DNA of 64,000 nucleotides from an uncultured Hoeflea sp. (GCF_947501405.1 NZ_CANMVK010000005.1:186001-250000); one strand, 5' to 3'; shown: positions 32,429 to 41,811, counted from the first letter of the stretch. Made by a program: numbers and translations. Notes: generated from the sequence alone by a model not told the origin.

Positions 32429-33628
32429 ATGCAGGACCAGGGCGCGATGTCCCCCCCTTCTGATGACGCCAGCGGCTGGCAAGCGCCGCGCGGCGTCCCG
32501 GTGTCGATCCTCACCGGGTTTCTGGGCGCGGGCAAAACCACTTTGCTCAACCGGTTGATCGGCGATCCTTGGCTGAGCGATGCGGCGCTGATCATTAACG
32601 AGTTCGGTGATGTCGGCATCGACCATCTGCTGGTGGAAAGCTCCGGCGACGGGGTGATGGAGCTATCGGACGGATGCCTGTGCTGCACCGTGCGCGGCGA
32701 ATTGGTTGACACGCTCGCCGACCTGATGGACCGGATGCAGACCGGCAAGATCCGGCGATTTTCCCGTGTGGTGATCGAAACCACGGGACTGGCCGATCCC
32801 GTGCCCGTGATGCAATCGGTGATCGGTCACCCGGCGCTGGGGCAATCCTACCGGCTTGAAGGCCTTGTTACGGTGGTTGATGCGGTCAACGGATTGCCGA
32901 CGCTTGACGCCCATGATGAGGCGCGCCGCCAGGTGGCAGTGGCCGATACGCTGGTTGTGTCCAAATGCGGGGACAATGATCCGCCTGCCGAACTTACCGC
33001 ACGGCTTGCCGCGCTCAATCCGCTGGCGCGGCGTGTGGTGGCGGAACACGGCAGTCTCACGGCACAAAGCCTGTTTGACAGCGGCGCCTATGATCCTGAC
33101 AGCAAGAGCATGGATGTTCTGCGCTGGCTCAACGACGGCCGGCAGACTGGCCACAGCGATCATCACTCCGATGCTCATCATCACGACCACGCGCATGGGC
33201 ATCATGGTGCGCACAGTCATGACGTCAATCGTCACGACGACCGGATCCGCGCCGACACGCTGGTCACCGCACAGGCAATCGCGCCAGAGGCGCTGGCGAT
33301 GTTTCTTGATCTGCTGCGTTCGGCGCATGGGCCAAGCTTGCTGAGAATGAAAGCCATTGTCCGCCTTGCCGACGATCCGGCCCGGCCTTTGGTTTTACAC
33401 GCGGTCCAGAGTCTGATGTCCGAGCCGGTCCGCCTTGCGGGCTGGCCTGAAGGGTCGGATGGCAAGACCCGGATCGTGGTGATCACCCGCGATATGCCTA
33501 AGGGCTTTGTTGGCGAATTGTTTGCAGGCTTTTCCGGCGAGCCCGGAATCGACCGGCCCGACCGGGCGGCGCTGGCCGAAAACCCGTTGGCCATTCCCGG
33601 CGCACCGGCCGGCCGGACCGGTTGCTAA
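32429..33628 (+). CDS. CobW/COG0523 G3E GTPase with His-rich loop
   Basis: The 399-residue protein has Walker A (LTGFLGAGKTTLLN, about residues 29-42), a C83-L-C85-C86 metal motif (DGCLCCTVRGEL), and SKCGD where most members have NKxD for guanine recognition. Residues about 243-271 are very rich in histidine and aspartate. The C-terminal CobW domain follows (SLLRMKAIVRL, VLHAVQSL). COG0523 proteins are metal chaperones or insertases, for zinc or for cobalt in cobalamin synthesis. Although cobST lie 8 kb downstream, the histidine loop and the neighbouring peptidoglycan gene leave the metal open. The two nucleotide context SKCGD is worth checking. Confidence 0.9.
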   Translation: MQDQGAMSPPSDDASGWQAPRGVPVSILTGFLGAGKTTLLNRLIGDPWLSDAALIINEFGDVGIDHLLVESSGDGVMELSDGCLCCTVRGELVDTLADLMDRMQTGKIRRFSRVVIETTGLADPVPVMQSVIGHPALGQSYRLEGLVTVVDAVNGLPTLDAHDEARRQVAVADTLVVSKCGDNDPPAELTARLAALNPLARRVVAEHGSLTAQSLFDSGAYDPDSKSMDVLRWLNDGRQTGHSDHHSDAHHHDHAHGHHGAHSHDVNRHDDRIRADTLVTAQAIAPEALAMFLDLLRSAHGPSLLRMKAIVRLADDPARPLVLHAVQSLMSEPVRLAGWPEGSDGKTRIVVITRDMPKGFVGELFAGFSGEPGIDRPDRAALAENPLAIPGAPAGRTGC

Positions 33629-33654
33629 TTCGGAGTTCGGGTCGGGCTCTGCCG

Positions 33655-33909
33655 TTAGGCTATTTCGATCAGAAAGGCGTGACCGTCTGCCGCAGCGGTG
33701 GCGTTGACCAGCCGATGGCCCTCTTCCTGACAGAAATGCGGAATGTCGATGACCGCCAGCGGATCGGTGGTTTCGACCAGAATGCGCATACCCGGGGCCA
33801 GGCTGCGAAGATGTTTGCGCGCGCGCAGAACCGGAAGCGGACATTTCAGGCCGCGCAAATCCAGCGCTTCGGCCTTTGTGTCGCTCAATTGCTGCTCCAG
33901 ATCTTCCAA
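33655..33909 (-). CDS. TusA-family sulfurtransferase-like protein
   Basis: The 84-residue protein has the TusA core LDLRGLKCPLPVLRARKHLRSLAPG with the CPxP cysteine near residue 23, and a DIPHFCQEEGHRLV second half. TusA proteins carry sulfane sulfur as a persulfide, for tRNA thiolation or sulfur trafficking. Its start lies 25 nt inside the end of the L,D-transpeptidase gene, so the two are likely translated from one message. A role with sulfite or other sulfur from the sulfonate locus is possible but only speculation. Confidence 0.9.
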   Translation of the reverse strand: MEDLEQQLSDTKAEALDLRGLKCPLPVLRARKHLRSLAPGMRILVETTDPLAVIDIPHFCQEEGHRLVNATAAADGHAFLIEIA

Positions 33910-35114
33910 AACGGCTTTTCGGTCTCGGCCGCCGCACTTGTCCCGGCGGCCGGCGCAGCAGCGGCGGGATTGGGCACGGGAACCGGAACGCCTTCGGTCG
34001 CGGTGACCGGGGCTGGCAGCGGGCTTGACGCCTCGACAGCCGGTGCGGCATGGTCCTGTTCCACGGCTTGTTGAGGTGTCGCGGCAGGTTGAGACGCCAT
34101 TGCGCGCAGCGGATTGGCGGTGGAAAACAGGCTCATCACCGGGGATGCGGGCGACTGACCGCCATTGGCGGCAAGCCGGGCGGCGCGGTCAGCTTCACGC
34201 GCGGCGCGCTTGGTTTCTGTCTCTGCCTGCGCCTGGGCCTGTGCGATCTCGCGGGCCTCTTCCTTGTCGAACTTGGCCACCGCCTTGGTGAAAGCCTGGT
34301 TCCAGGTTTTCTCATAAGCGTAATGGGCCGAAGCCAGGGTCTGGGGCACGTTGGCTGGCGGGCAGGCCTCACTGGCGCGAAACGCCGCGGTTTCCAGTTC
34401 CAGCACCTGGTTGAACACGTAACGCCGCTCGCAGACCTCGACCTTGGGCGGCCGTTTGGTCAGCTCAAAATGATCATAACCGGTCTTGAGCATTTTCCAG
34501 AACTCGAAATGCTCGCTGTCGCGGTGGCGCGCCATGTTTTCCGGAGTCATGCGGAAGGGCAGCGCCTCGACCAGGAAGTATTCCTGACCGCCCTTGAAGG
34601 CGTCGCGGGCGAATCCGTAGATCTCGAGCACCTGCTCGTCAGTCATCGAATAGCAGCCTGCCGACGAGCAGGCGCCGTGCACCATCAGGTTCGAGCCGGT
34701 ACGGTTGTGGGATTGGTCGTAGGAGTTCGGGAAGCCCATGTTGAACGACAGGTAGTAGCTCGAGTTCGGGTTCATCTGGGAGGGATAGACCCGGTAATAG
34801 CCTTCCGGAGCCTGGCGGTCGCCTTCCTTGAATTTCGGTCCGAGTTCGCCCGACCATTTGCAGATTTCGTAGGAGGCGATGATGTCGTAGCGGCCGTTGC
34901 CCTTTTGCTTCCAGACCTCGAGAATGCCCTCTTCCTTGAAGATGCGCATCATGATGGGCGAGCGCGTGCTCATGTCGTGCGCCTTCATCTTGTTGACGAG
35001 GCGGGCGGGCAACGGATGCTCGACTTTGTTGGAAACCGAATCCAGCGCATCCTGACAGCCGCTAAGGCCCAGAAGCAGCACAGGAATGAAACGCAAAGTT
35101 CTGATCGGTGTCAT
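33885..35114 (-). CDS. L,D-transpeptidase (YafK/YkuD domain) lipoprotein
   Basis: ATG 35114 is preferred because it starts a lipoprotein signal (RTLRFIPVLLLGLSGC); the long upstream extension is not signal-like. The product has 409 residues. The YkuD catalytic motif is HGACSSAGCYSMTDEQV with the nucleophilic cysteine in SAGC. PEGYYRVYPSQMNPNSSYYLSFNMGFPNSYD is typical of the YafK subgroup. The last about 120 residues are rich in Ala, Glu and Pro and include a charged EEAREIAQAQAQAETETKRAAREADRAARLAA helix. The enzyme makes or breaks 3-3 or protein-peptidoglycan links in the periplasm, depending on the subgroup. Confidence 0.88.
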   Translation of the reverse strand: MTPIRTLRFIPVLLLGLSGCQDALDSVSNKVEHPLPARLVNKMKAHDMSTRSPIMMRIFKEEGILEVWKQKGNGRYDIIASYEICKWSGELGPKFKEGDRQAPEGYYRVYPSQMNPNSSYYLSFNMGFPNSYDQSHNRTGSNLMVHGACSSAGCYSMTDEQVLEIYGFARDAFKGGQEYFLVEALPFRMTPENMARHRDSEHFEFWKMLKTGYDHFELTKRPPKVEVCERRYVFNQVLELETAAFRASEACPPANVPQTLASAHYAYEKTWNQAFTKAVAKFDKEEAREIAQAQAQAETETKRAAREADRAARLAANGGQSPASPVMSLFSTANPLRAMASQPAATPQQAVEQDHAAPAVEASSPLPAPVTATEGVPVPVPNPAAAAPAAGTSAAAETEKPFWKIWSSN

Positions 35115-35301
35115 GGTGTCTCGTTGGCAGTGCGTTTGCGGGACGCGGGACAGGATCCGCGATGCCAGCGTTTGGCGTCGATACCCAACCATACGCGGGA
35201 CCGGTTCATGAAGCCTTAACCTTCCCGCGCCGACTGTCGTCATGGCGATGGAACCAAGATAGACTAATACGGTCGAAAATGTGGCCCGAATGGGGCGAAA
35301 G

Positions 35302-36258
35302 TCAACCGATCTGCCGGCCGATCTCCAGGAACTTCTTGCGCCGTCCAGCGCGCAGTTCGTCACCTGACAGCGCATTGAGCTCTTCAAGGGCGGCAAAGAT
35401 CGTGTCGCCGGTGCGCGCCACAACGCTTTCCGGATCCCGATGCGCGCCGCCCACGGGCTCGTCAATGATGCCATCGATGATGCCCAATCCCTGCAGATCC
35501 TCGGCTGTGATCTTCATCGAGGTGGCCGCATCCTTGGCGCGGGTGGCGTCGCGCCACAGGATCGAAGCCGCGCCCTCGGGCGAGATCACCGAATAGATGG
35601 CGTGTTCGAGCATGTAGACACGGTTGCCGGTGGCGATTGCAATGGCGCCGCCGGAGCCGCCCTCTCCGATGATCACCGACACCAGCGGCACACGGATGTT
35701 GAGGCAGGTCTCGGTGGAGCGGGCGATGGCTTCGGCCTGGCCGCGCTCTTCCGCGCCTATGCCGGGATAGGCGCCCGCGGTGTCGATGAGCGTCACAACC
35801 GGAATTTCGAAACGGTCGGCGAGTTCCATCACCCGGATTGCCTTGCGATAGCCCTCGGGCCGGGCGGAGCCGAAATTGTGGTGAATACGGGTCTTGGTGT
35901 CGTGGCCCTTCTCCTGGCCGATCAGCGCGACCGGCTGACCGCGAAACCGTGCAAAGCCCGCCTGGATAGCCGCGTCCTCGGCGAATTTGCGGTCGCCTGC
36001 AAGCGGCGTGAACTCGTCGAACAGAGCCTTGGCGTATTCATCGAAATGCGGCCGGGCGGGGTGGCGGGCGACTTGGGTCTTCTGCCAGGGGTCGAGCCGG
36101 TTGTAGATTTCGGCCATGGCGTCGCGCGCCCGGGTCTCCAATCGCGCGATCTCCTCGCCGGTGTCGACGCTTTCGTCCTCGGAGGCGAGTTTGCGCAGTT
36201 CGAGGATCTTGCCTTCCAGGTCGGAGATCGGCTTTTCGAAGTCTAGGTAATTGTGCAT
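35302..36258 (-). CDS. accA: Acetyl-CoA carboxylase carboxyltransferase subunit alpha
   Basis: The 318-residue protein starts [25 protein letters not shown], the usual AccA start. It has [42 protein letters not shown], [25 protein letters not shown] near residue 158 and [48 protein letters not shown] near 190, the crotonase-fold CoA and oxyanion sites. With AccD it transfers the carboxyl group from biotin to acetyl-CoA, the first step of fatty acid synthesis. Downstream is the L,D-transpeptidase gene, upstream xerD, all on the minus strand. Confidence 0.97.
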   Translation of the reverse strand: MHNYLDFEKPISDLEGKILELRKLASEDESVDTGEEIARLETRARDAMAEIYNRLDPWQKTQVARHPARPHFDEYAKALFDEFTPLAGDRKFAEDAAIQAGFARFRGQPVALIGQEKGHDTKTRIHHNFGSARPEGYRKAIRVMELADRFEIPVVTLIDTAGAYPGIGAEERGQAEAIARSTETCLNIRVPLVSVIIGEGGSGGAIAIATGNRVYMLEHAIYSVISPEGAASILWRDATRAKDAATSMKITAEDLQGLGIIDGIIDEPVGGAHRDPESVVARTGDTIFAALEELNALSGDELRAGRRKKFLEIGRQIG

Positions 36259-36413
36259 GGAGTTCTTCCGCGCGGACGCCCGCCTTCGTGTTCACTGCGT
36301 ACAGTCAATCGCAGTTACATGCTGCTGTCACGCTTTGATTGCCCGCGGCCCAGCCAAAGACTGGCGATGGTTCGGCCCTGGATTGGCCGCAGACTGACTT
36401 GTCTCAGGCGCGC

Positions 36414-37355
36414 TTAATCGCGATTTTTGGCGGGCTTTGCAAGGGGGTGATGTTCATTGACGAGTTGCTTTAGCCTTTCGTCGAGGACGTGGGTGTAGAT
36501 TTGCGTGGTGGAGATATCCGCATGGCCAAGCAGTTCCTGCACCGCGCGCAAATCTGCGCCGCCGGCCAGCAGATGGCTCGCGAAGGCGTGTCGCAGCACA
36601 TGCGGAGAAACGCTGGCCGCTGGCAGACCGGCGCGGGCGGCTGTCTCCTTGAGCTCGCGCGCAAACACCTGCCGCGACAAATGGCCCCCGCTGGATTTCG
36701 CCGGAAACAGAAAGCCCGCGTCTTCGGGGCCATCGCCGATGGCTGTGAGCCAGGCATCCAGCGCCGCGCGCGCCGGGCGTGACATTGGCACCATCCGCTC
36801 CTTGGCGCCCTTGCCGCGGACAATGAGAAAGCGGCCGTCTTCGGCCAGCACCCGAAAGGGCAGGCTCACCAGTTCGCTGACCCGCATGCCGGTGGCGTAA
36901 AGCAATTCCAGAAGTGCGCGAAACCGGATCCGCTGCAAGGTTTCCGACGGATTGCCGGCGGCAGCGATGTCCGCTTCGGCCTGAGCCAGCAAGCGGCTGA
37001 CATCATCGATGCTTAAGATCTTGGGCAGCGACCGGGATTTGCGCGGCGAATCCACCACGCCGGTGGGGTCATCCTCGCGCAGACCCTCGGCGTGGAGAAA
37101 CTTGTAGAACTGACGCAACGCGGAAAGCCGGCGTGCCTGTGACGCTGGCGAGAAGCCGCGCGCGGCCAGATCTGCGAGGATGCCGGCAATATCTTCAGCG
37201 CGGGCGCGGGCGAGCGTGGTGCCGAGGCTTGCAAGCACATCCGAGGCATCATCGAGATCGCGCCTATAGGCTTCCAGCGTGTTGACCGCCGCGCCGCGTT
37301 CGGCGCTCATCATCTCGAGGAAGGATTCGGCATGGGCGGCGCTGAGATCGCGCAT
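36414..37355 (-). CDS. xerD: Site-specific tyrosine recombinase XerD
   Basis: The 313-residue protein has an N-terminal SAM-like core-binding domain ([35 protein letters not shown]). The catalytic domain shows R in [17 protein letters not shown] in [25 protein letters not shown] (H and R), [15 protein letters not shown] (H, Y). XerD with XerC resolves chromosome dimers at dif during division. The position upstream of accA and divergent from aroK is a conserved rhizobial arrangement and argues for XerD, not a mobile-element integrase. No dif site was identified in the window. Confidence 0.93.
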   Translation of the reverse strand: MRDLSAAHAESFLEMMSAERGAAVNTLEAYRRDLDDASDVLASLGTTLARARAEDIAGILADLAARGFSPASQARRLSALRQFYKFLHAEGLREDDPTGVVDSPRKSRSLPKILSIDDVSRLLAQAEADIAAAGNPSETLQRIRFRALLELLYATGMRVSELVSLPFRVLAEDGRFLIVRGKGAKERMVPMSRPARAALDAWLTAIGDGPEDAGFLFPAKSSGGHLSRQVFARELKETAARAGLPAASVSPHVLRHAFASHLLAGGADLRAVQELLGHADISTTQIYTHVLDERLKQLVNEHHPLAKPAKNRD

Positions 37356-37373
37356 GATCGGAAACAGATCCCG

Positions 37374-37517
37374 TTAGCGGTTGAGCTTCTCGGTCGGCAC
37401 GCGGATGGTAACATCTCGCTCCACCGGCTCGACATAAATCACCAGGGCGAACATCGCCGCATAGGCCAGTCCGGCGATGACGCCGCAAAAGGCGAGGAAA
37501 CGAAACAGGGTTGGCAT
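37374..37517 (-). CDS. Small single-pass membrane protein, 47 residues
   Basis: A short frame from ATG 37517 to TAA 37374-37376 encodes MPTLFRFLAFCGVIAGLAYA and then AMFALVIYVEPVERDVTIRVPTEKLNR. Residues 4-28 form one membrane helix, and the C-terminal tail is charged. It lies 18 bp upstream of xerD on the same strand and divergent from aroK. Small ORFs of this kind are frequently seen at this place in rhizobial genomes. Function unknown. Confidence 0.72.
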   Translation of the reverse strand: MPTLFRFLAFCGVIAGLAYAAMFALVIYVEPVERDVTIRVPTEKLNR

Positions 37518-37663
37518 ATGTGCTCCGTAAAGCTTGATGGCATGTTATGGAACAGCCGACCGGGCGGATCAACCCGGCCGCGGCCGCCCCGGAAGCTTGA
37601 CGCACCGGTGGACATGGCCAATAGAAGGCCCCAACCTTCAAACGCAAGGGCCGGGGGCGCAAG

Positions 37664-38263
37664 GTGACGGCAGACCAGACAGGCGCGTTGACGCAGGACA
37701 TCGCCCGGGCACGGAAGGCGCTGGGGCGGCGTAATCTGGTGTTCGTCGGGCTGATGGGCGCCGGCAAATCCGCCATCGGCCGGCTTGTCGCGCAGATGCT
37801 GGAAATCCCCTTTGTCGATTCCGATCACGAGATTGAACGGGTGTCGCGGATGACCATCCCCGAACTGTTCGATGCCTATGGCGAAGCTGAGTTTCGGGCG
37901 CTGGAAGCTCGGGTGATCAAGCGGCTTCTCAAGACAGGGCCGCGGGTGCTTTCCACCGGCGGCGGCGCCTTCATGAACGAGGCCACCCGGGCGATGGTGC
38001 TGAAATCGGGCCTGTCAGTCTGGCTCAAGGCTGATCTTGAGGTGTTGTGGATGCGGGTGTGCAAACGTGACACAAGACCATTGCTGAAGACCGCCAACCC
38101 GAAGCAGACGCTGTCGGATCTCTTGGATCAGCGTTACCCGGTCTATGAACTGGCGCATCTTACAGTCCAGTCGCGCAATGACGCCAAGGACACAATCGCC
38201 GCCGAAACCATCGCCGCGCTTGCGCGGTTCGATCAAGCTCAGGACAGGGCGCACACGCCATGA
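37664..38263 (+). CDS. aroK: Shikimate kinase
   Basis: The 199-residue protein starts at GTG 37664 (after CGCAAGG). It has the Walker A motif VFVGLMGAGKSAIGRLVAQML near residue 26, the shikimate-binding DSDHEIERVSRMTIPELFDAYGEAEFRALE, and STGGGAFMN near 98. It phosphorylates shikimate with ATP in the chorismate pathway. The N-terminal about 20 residues before the P-loop are common in alphaproteobacterial AroK. Its stop overlaps the aroB start (ATGA). Confidence 0.96.
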   Translation: MTADQTGALTQDIARARKALGRRNLVFVGLMGAGKSAIGRLVAQMLEIPFVDSDHEIERVSRMTIPELFDAYGEAEFRALEARVIKRLLKTGPRVLSTGGGAFMNEATRAMVLKSGLSVWLKADLEVLWMRVCKRDTRPLLKTANPKQTLSDLLDQRYPVYELAHLTVQSRNDAKDTIAAETIAALARFDQAQDRAHTP

Positions 38264-39396
38264 CACAGCCAGTTTCCCAGCAATCCGGCGAGCGGGTGGT
38301 TCACGTCGAACTTGGCGCACGCGGATACGACATCGTGATCGGCCCCGGGCTCCTTGCGCGTTGCGGTGCAGAGATCGCCGCGCGCCGGCCCGGCATCCGT
38401 TGTGCCATTGTCACTGACCGCAATGTGGCGGCGGTGCATTTGCAGGCACTGACCGCCAGCCTGTCAGCGGCCGGAATTGAAGCGGTTCCGCTGCTGCTGG
38501 AACCCGGCGAGAAAACCAAGTGTTTCGATGAGCTGGTTCATGTCTGCGATCATGTGCTTGGCGCCCGGCTGGAGCGCGGCGACGCGGTTCTTGCTCTGGG
38601 CGGCGGCGTTATCGGCGATCTGGCCGGGTTTGCGGCGGGAATCGTGCGCCGCGGCATGCGGTTCATCCAGATGCCGACCAGCCTTCTGGCACAGGTGGAT
38701 TCCTCGGTTGGCGGCAAGACCGGGATCAATGCATCGCATGGCAAGAATCTGATCGGGGTGTTTCATCAGCCGGATCTGGTGCTTGCCGATACAGATGTGC
38801 TCGACACCTTGCCGATCCGTGAATTTCGCGCCGGCTATGCGGAGATGGCCAAATACGGGCTGATCGACCGGCCGGCATTCTTTGCCTGGCTCGAATCCAA
38901 TTGGCGAACTGTGTTTTCGGGCGGGGATGCGCGCATTCACGCGATTGCCGAGAGCTGTCGGGCCAAGGCCGAAGTGGTGGCCGCCGACGAGCGCGAAGGC
39001 GGGGCGCGGGCATTGCTCAATCTGGGCCATACATTCGGCCATGCTCTGGAAGCGGCGACGCAGTATGACAGCCGGCGTCTGGTGCATGGTGAGGGCGTGG
39101 CGATCGGCATGGTGCTGGCGCACGAGTTTTCAGCCCGCATGAACCTCGCCAGCCCCGATGATGCGGCGCGGGTGCAGCGGCATCTTGATGAAGTCGGATT
39201 ACCGACCCGGATGACGGATATTGAAGGCGAGCTGTCCAGTACCGATATACTGATGGAACACATCGCGCAGGACAAGAAGGTCAAGCGCGGGGCGTTGACC
39301 TTCATTCTGACGCGCGGCATTGGCGAAAGTTTCATCGCCGATGACGTGCCGCAGGCGGAGGTGTTTCGATTTCTTGAGGAAAAACGGGCATCATGA
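38260..39396 (+). CDS. aroB: 3-dehydroquinate synthase
   Basis: The 378-residue protein has the NAD-binding part ALGGGVIGDLAGFAAGIVRRGMRFIQMPTSLLAQVDSSVGGKTGIN near residue 105-150, then KNLIGVFHQPDLVLADTDVLDTLP, and metal ligands in LLNLGHTFGHALEAATQY and HGEGVAIGM. It converts DAHP to 3-dehydroquinate, the second step of the chorismate pathway. It overlaps aroK and the downstream corC-like gene by 4 nt each, so the three are translationally coupled. Confidence 0.97.
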   Translation: MTQPVSQQSGERVVHVELGARGYDIVIGPGLLARCGAEIAARRPGIRCAIVTDRNVAAVHLQALTASLSAAGIEAVPLLLEPGEKTKCFDELVHVCDHVLGARLERGDAVLALGGGVIGDLAGFAAGIVRRGMRFIQMPTSLLAQVDSSVGGKTGINASHGKNLIGVFHQPDLVLADTDVLDTLPIREFRAGYAEMAKYGLIDRPAFFAWLESNWRTVFSGGDARIHAIAESCRAKAEVVAADEREGGARALLNLGHTFGHALEAATQYDSRRLVHGEGVAIGMVLAHEFSARMNLASPDDAARVQRHLDEVGLPTRMTDIEGELSSTDILMEHIAQDKKVKRGALTFILTRGIGESFIADDVPQAEVFRFLEEKRAS

Positions 39397-40688
39397 TGCT
39401 GGAAACGATTGGCGCGGCCCTGGCCGAACACGGGTTTACTATCCTGGCCATCTTCGGCCTTATCGGAGTTTCAGGCTTTTTTTCGGGCTCGGAAACAGCG
39501 CTGACGGCTGCCTCCCGGGCGAGAATGCATTCGCTGGAAACCAGCGGCGAAAGCCGCGCAGGCACCGTAAGTTCACTGATCGAGCGCAGGGACCGCTTGA
39601 TCGGCGCGCTGCTGGTCGGCAACAATCTGGTCAACATTTTGGCCTCAGCCCTTGCAACCAGCGTGCTGTTGTCGATCTTCGGGGATTCCGGCGTCGCGCT
39701 GGCAACGCTGATCATGACCATGCTGCTGGTGGTATTTGCGGAAGTGCTGCCCAAGAGCTGGGCGATTTCGAACCCGGACCGCTTCGCCATGACGGTGGCG
39801 CCGGTGGTCAAGCCCTTTGTGTTGGTCGTCGGGCCGCTGTCGAGTTTCATCAACTGGTTCGTGCGCAAGATCATGGCGCTGTTCGGGGTCACGTTTGCGG
39901 CTGAAACCTCGATGTTGTCAGCACATGAGGAAATTCGCGGCGCGGTGGATCTGCTGCACCGGGAGGGATCGGTGATCAAGGACGACCGCGACCGGCTTGG
40001 CGGGGTTCTGGATCTGGGCGAACTTGAAGTCTCGGATGTGATGATCCACCGCACCTCGATGCGGATGATCAATGCCGACGACACTCCGGAAGCCAGCGTG
40101 CGCGCGGTGCTCGACAGCCCCTATACGCGGATGCCGATCTGGCGCGGCTCGATGGAAAACATCATCGGCATCGTTCACGCCAAGGACGTGCTGCGGGCGC
40201 TCGCGGACGCCGCAAATGAGCCGCAGCGTATCGATGTGGTGAAGATTGCGCAGAAGCCCTGGTTTGTGCCCGATACAACCAGCGTGCCCGACCAGCTCAA
40301 CGCCTTTTTGCGGCGCAAGGCACATATCGCCGTCGTGGTCGACGAATATGGCGAGGTGGAAGGCCTGGTCACGCTCGAGGACATTCTCGAGGAGATCGTC
40401 GGCGAGATTGCCGATGAGCATGATACCGAAGTTCAGGGTGTGCGCCAGGAAGCCGACGGGTCGGTGGTTGTCGACGGCTGGGTGCCGGTGCGTGATCTCA
40501 ATCGTGCGCTGGACTGGTCATTGCCTGATGATGAGGCGACCACGGTAGCAGGTCTCGTGATTCATGAATCGCAGACGATTCCCGAAGAGAAGCAGGCCTT
40601 CACCTTCCACGGAAAACGGTTCATCGTCATGAAGCGTGATCGCAACCGGATCACCCGGCTGAGGATCAGGCCCGCCGAAACCCTCTGA
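39393..40688 (+). CDS. HlyC/CorC (CNNM) family transporter with CBS pair
   Basis: The 431-residue protein has an N-terminal DUF21/CNNM membrane domain (GFFSGSETALTAASRARMHSLE, NLVNILASALATSVLL, VVFAEVLPKSWAISNPDRFAM). It continues with two CBS domains (VMIHRTSMRMINADDTPEASVRAVL to IVHAKDVLRALAD and later AFLRRKAHIAVVVDEYGEVEGLVTLEDILEEIVGEI), and a C-terminal CorC_HlyC domain. Members are linked to Mg2+/Co2+ export or homeostasis. The old 'haemolysin' name does not reflect function. It is coupled to aroB, a common rhizobial arrangement. Confidence 0.94.
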   Translation: MMLETIGAALAEHGFTILAIFGLIGVSGFFSGSETALTAASRARMHSLETSGESRAGTVSSLIERRDRLIGALLVGNNLVNILASALATSVLLSIFGDSGVALATLIMTMLLVVFAEVLPKSWAISNPDRFAMTVAPVVKPFVLVVGPLSSFINWFVRKIMALFGVTFAAETSMLSAHEEIRGAVDLLHREGSVIKDDRDRLGGVLDLGELEVSDVMIHRTSMRMINADDTPEASVRAVLDSPYTRMPIWRGSMENIIGIVHAKDVLRALADAANEPQRIDVVKIAQKPWFVPDTTSVPDQLNAFLRRKAHIAVVVDEYGEVEGLVTLEDILEEIVGEIADEHDTEVQGVRQEADGSVVVDGWVPVRDLNRALDWSLPDDEATTVAGLVIHESQTIPEEKQAFTFHGKRFIVMKRDRNRITRLRIRPAETL

Positions 40689-40745
40689 CATGCAGCCGGC
40701 CACGGCGGACAAAAGAGCTGACCGCAACCGCATCTGGTGAAGATG

Positions 40746-41048
40746 CTACCAGCGTGTCGGTTCGCCGGGAGCGGCGGCTTCCACCGCCATGGCGTGCAGC
40801 CCGCTGTCGAGTTCGGGCTTGAGCAGCGCATTGACGGCGCGGTGACGCTCGATCCGTGACATGCCTTCAAAGGCGCCGGCGACAATGCGGATGCGGAAAT
40901 GAGTCTCACCGCCGCCGTCAAATGTTGCGGCGCCGCCCTCGTCGGCATTGTGATGGCCGGCGTGAAGATGGCTCTCATTGATCACCACCAGTCGCTCGGG
41001 ATCAAAACGCTCGCTCAAGGTGGTTTCGATGCGGCTTTGGCGAGACAT
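40746..41048 (-). CDS. BolA-family protein
   Basis: ATG 41048 gives a 100-residue protein, a normal BolA length. The core RIETTLSERFDPERLVVINESHLHAGH is followed by ETHFRIRIVAGAFEGMSRIERHRAVNALLKPEL, with the FxGxxxxxRHRxV-type motif of the family. BolA proteins pair with monothiol glutaredoxins in Fe-S and iron homeostasis. It is convergent with the corC-like gene (57-bp gap) and divergent from the J-domain gene; bolA next to this J-domain gene is typical of rhizobia. Confidence 0.94.
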   Translation of the reverse strand: MSRQSRIETTLSERFDPERLVVINESHLHAGHHNADEGGAATFDGGGETHFRIRIVAGAFEGMSRIERHRAVNALLKPELDSGLHAMAVEAAAPGEPTRW

Positions 41049-41193
41049 GACGTCGCTCCTCGGGTCTTGATCGGTCACAATTTTCCTTTGCCGCCAAATG
41101 CGCAGTGGCATTCGCGATCAAGACGGGGTACGCAGCTTGAATCACCCTTGTCAATCCTTGTTCCCTAACGTGCAGAGCACCATAATCGACGTC

Positions 41194-41811
41194 ATGAAAC
41201 TGGATTCCAAATATTTTGACCGCATCCGGGTCCGTCGCCGCGGCGAACGGGCAGCCGAACCGAGCACGCCGACGTGTCAGTGGGACGGATGCGACAAGCC
41301 CGGCGCGCATCGTGCGCCGGTGGGGCGCGACGCGGAGGGGCAGTATTTTCTGTTCTGCTTCGAGCATGCCCGCGACTACAACAAGGGCTACAATTACTTT
41401 TCCGGCCTGTCGGACGGTGAAATCGCGCGCTATCAGAAAGAGGCGCTGACCGGCCACCGCCCGACCTGGAGCATGGGCGTGAACCGTGCCGCAAAGAGCG
41501 GGCCGACGCAGTCGACCGCGCGTTCGGGCTCGGCCGGATCACAGGCACGAATGCGCGATCCATTCGGTTTTTTCAACGAGCCGAAGCCCAACCGTCCGGT
41601 CAGGGCGCGCAAGGTCAAATCGCTGGAAGCCAAGGCCTTCGATACACTCGGCATTGCCAACAACGCCTCGGCGAGCGAAATCAAGACCCGCTACAAGGAA
41701 CTGGTCAAGAAACATCACCCCGACGCCAATGGCGGCGACCGCGGATCGGAAGAGCGGTTCCGCGCTGTCATCCAGGCCTACCAATTGTTAAAGCAGTCTG
41801 GTTTCTGCTAA
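41194..41811 (+). CDS. J-domain (DnaJ-class) molecular chaperone
   Basis: ATG 41194 gives 205 residues. The C-terminal about 70 residues form a J domain: KAFDTLGIANNASASEIKTRYKELVKKHHPDANGGDRGSEERFRAVIQAYQLLKQSGFC, with the HPD tripeptide. The N-terminal half has a possible zinc-binding set (CQWDGCDKPGAH, FCFEH) and GYNYFSGLSD. J proteins stimulate DnaK. C-terminal J-domain members of this shape are conserved in rhizobia between bolA and cobS. Client unknown. Confidence 0.92.
   Translation: MKLDSKYFDRIRVRRRGERAAEPSTPTCQWDGCDKPGAHRAPVGRDAEGQYFLFCFEHARDYNKGYNYFSGLSDGEIARYQKEALTGHRPTWSMGVNRAAKSGPTQSTARSGSAGSQARMRDPFGFFNEPKPNRPVRARKVKSLEAKAFDTLGIANNASASEIKTRYKELVKKHHPDANGGDRGSEERFRAVIQAYQLLKQSGFC

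Noticed and set aside
36414-37355. Tyrosine recombinase as sign of a mobile element
   Set aside because: Context (accA upstream neighbour, aroK-aroB divergent) is the fixed chromosomal place of rhizobial xerD, with no attachment-site repeats or phage genes.
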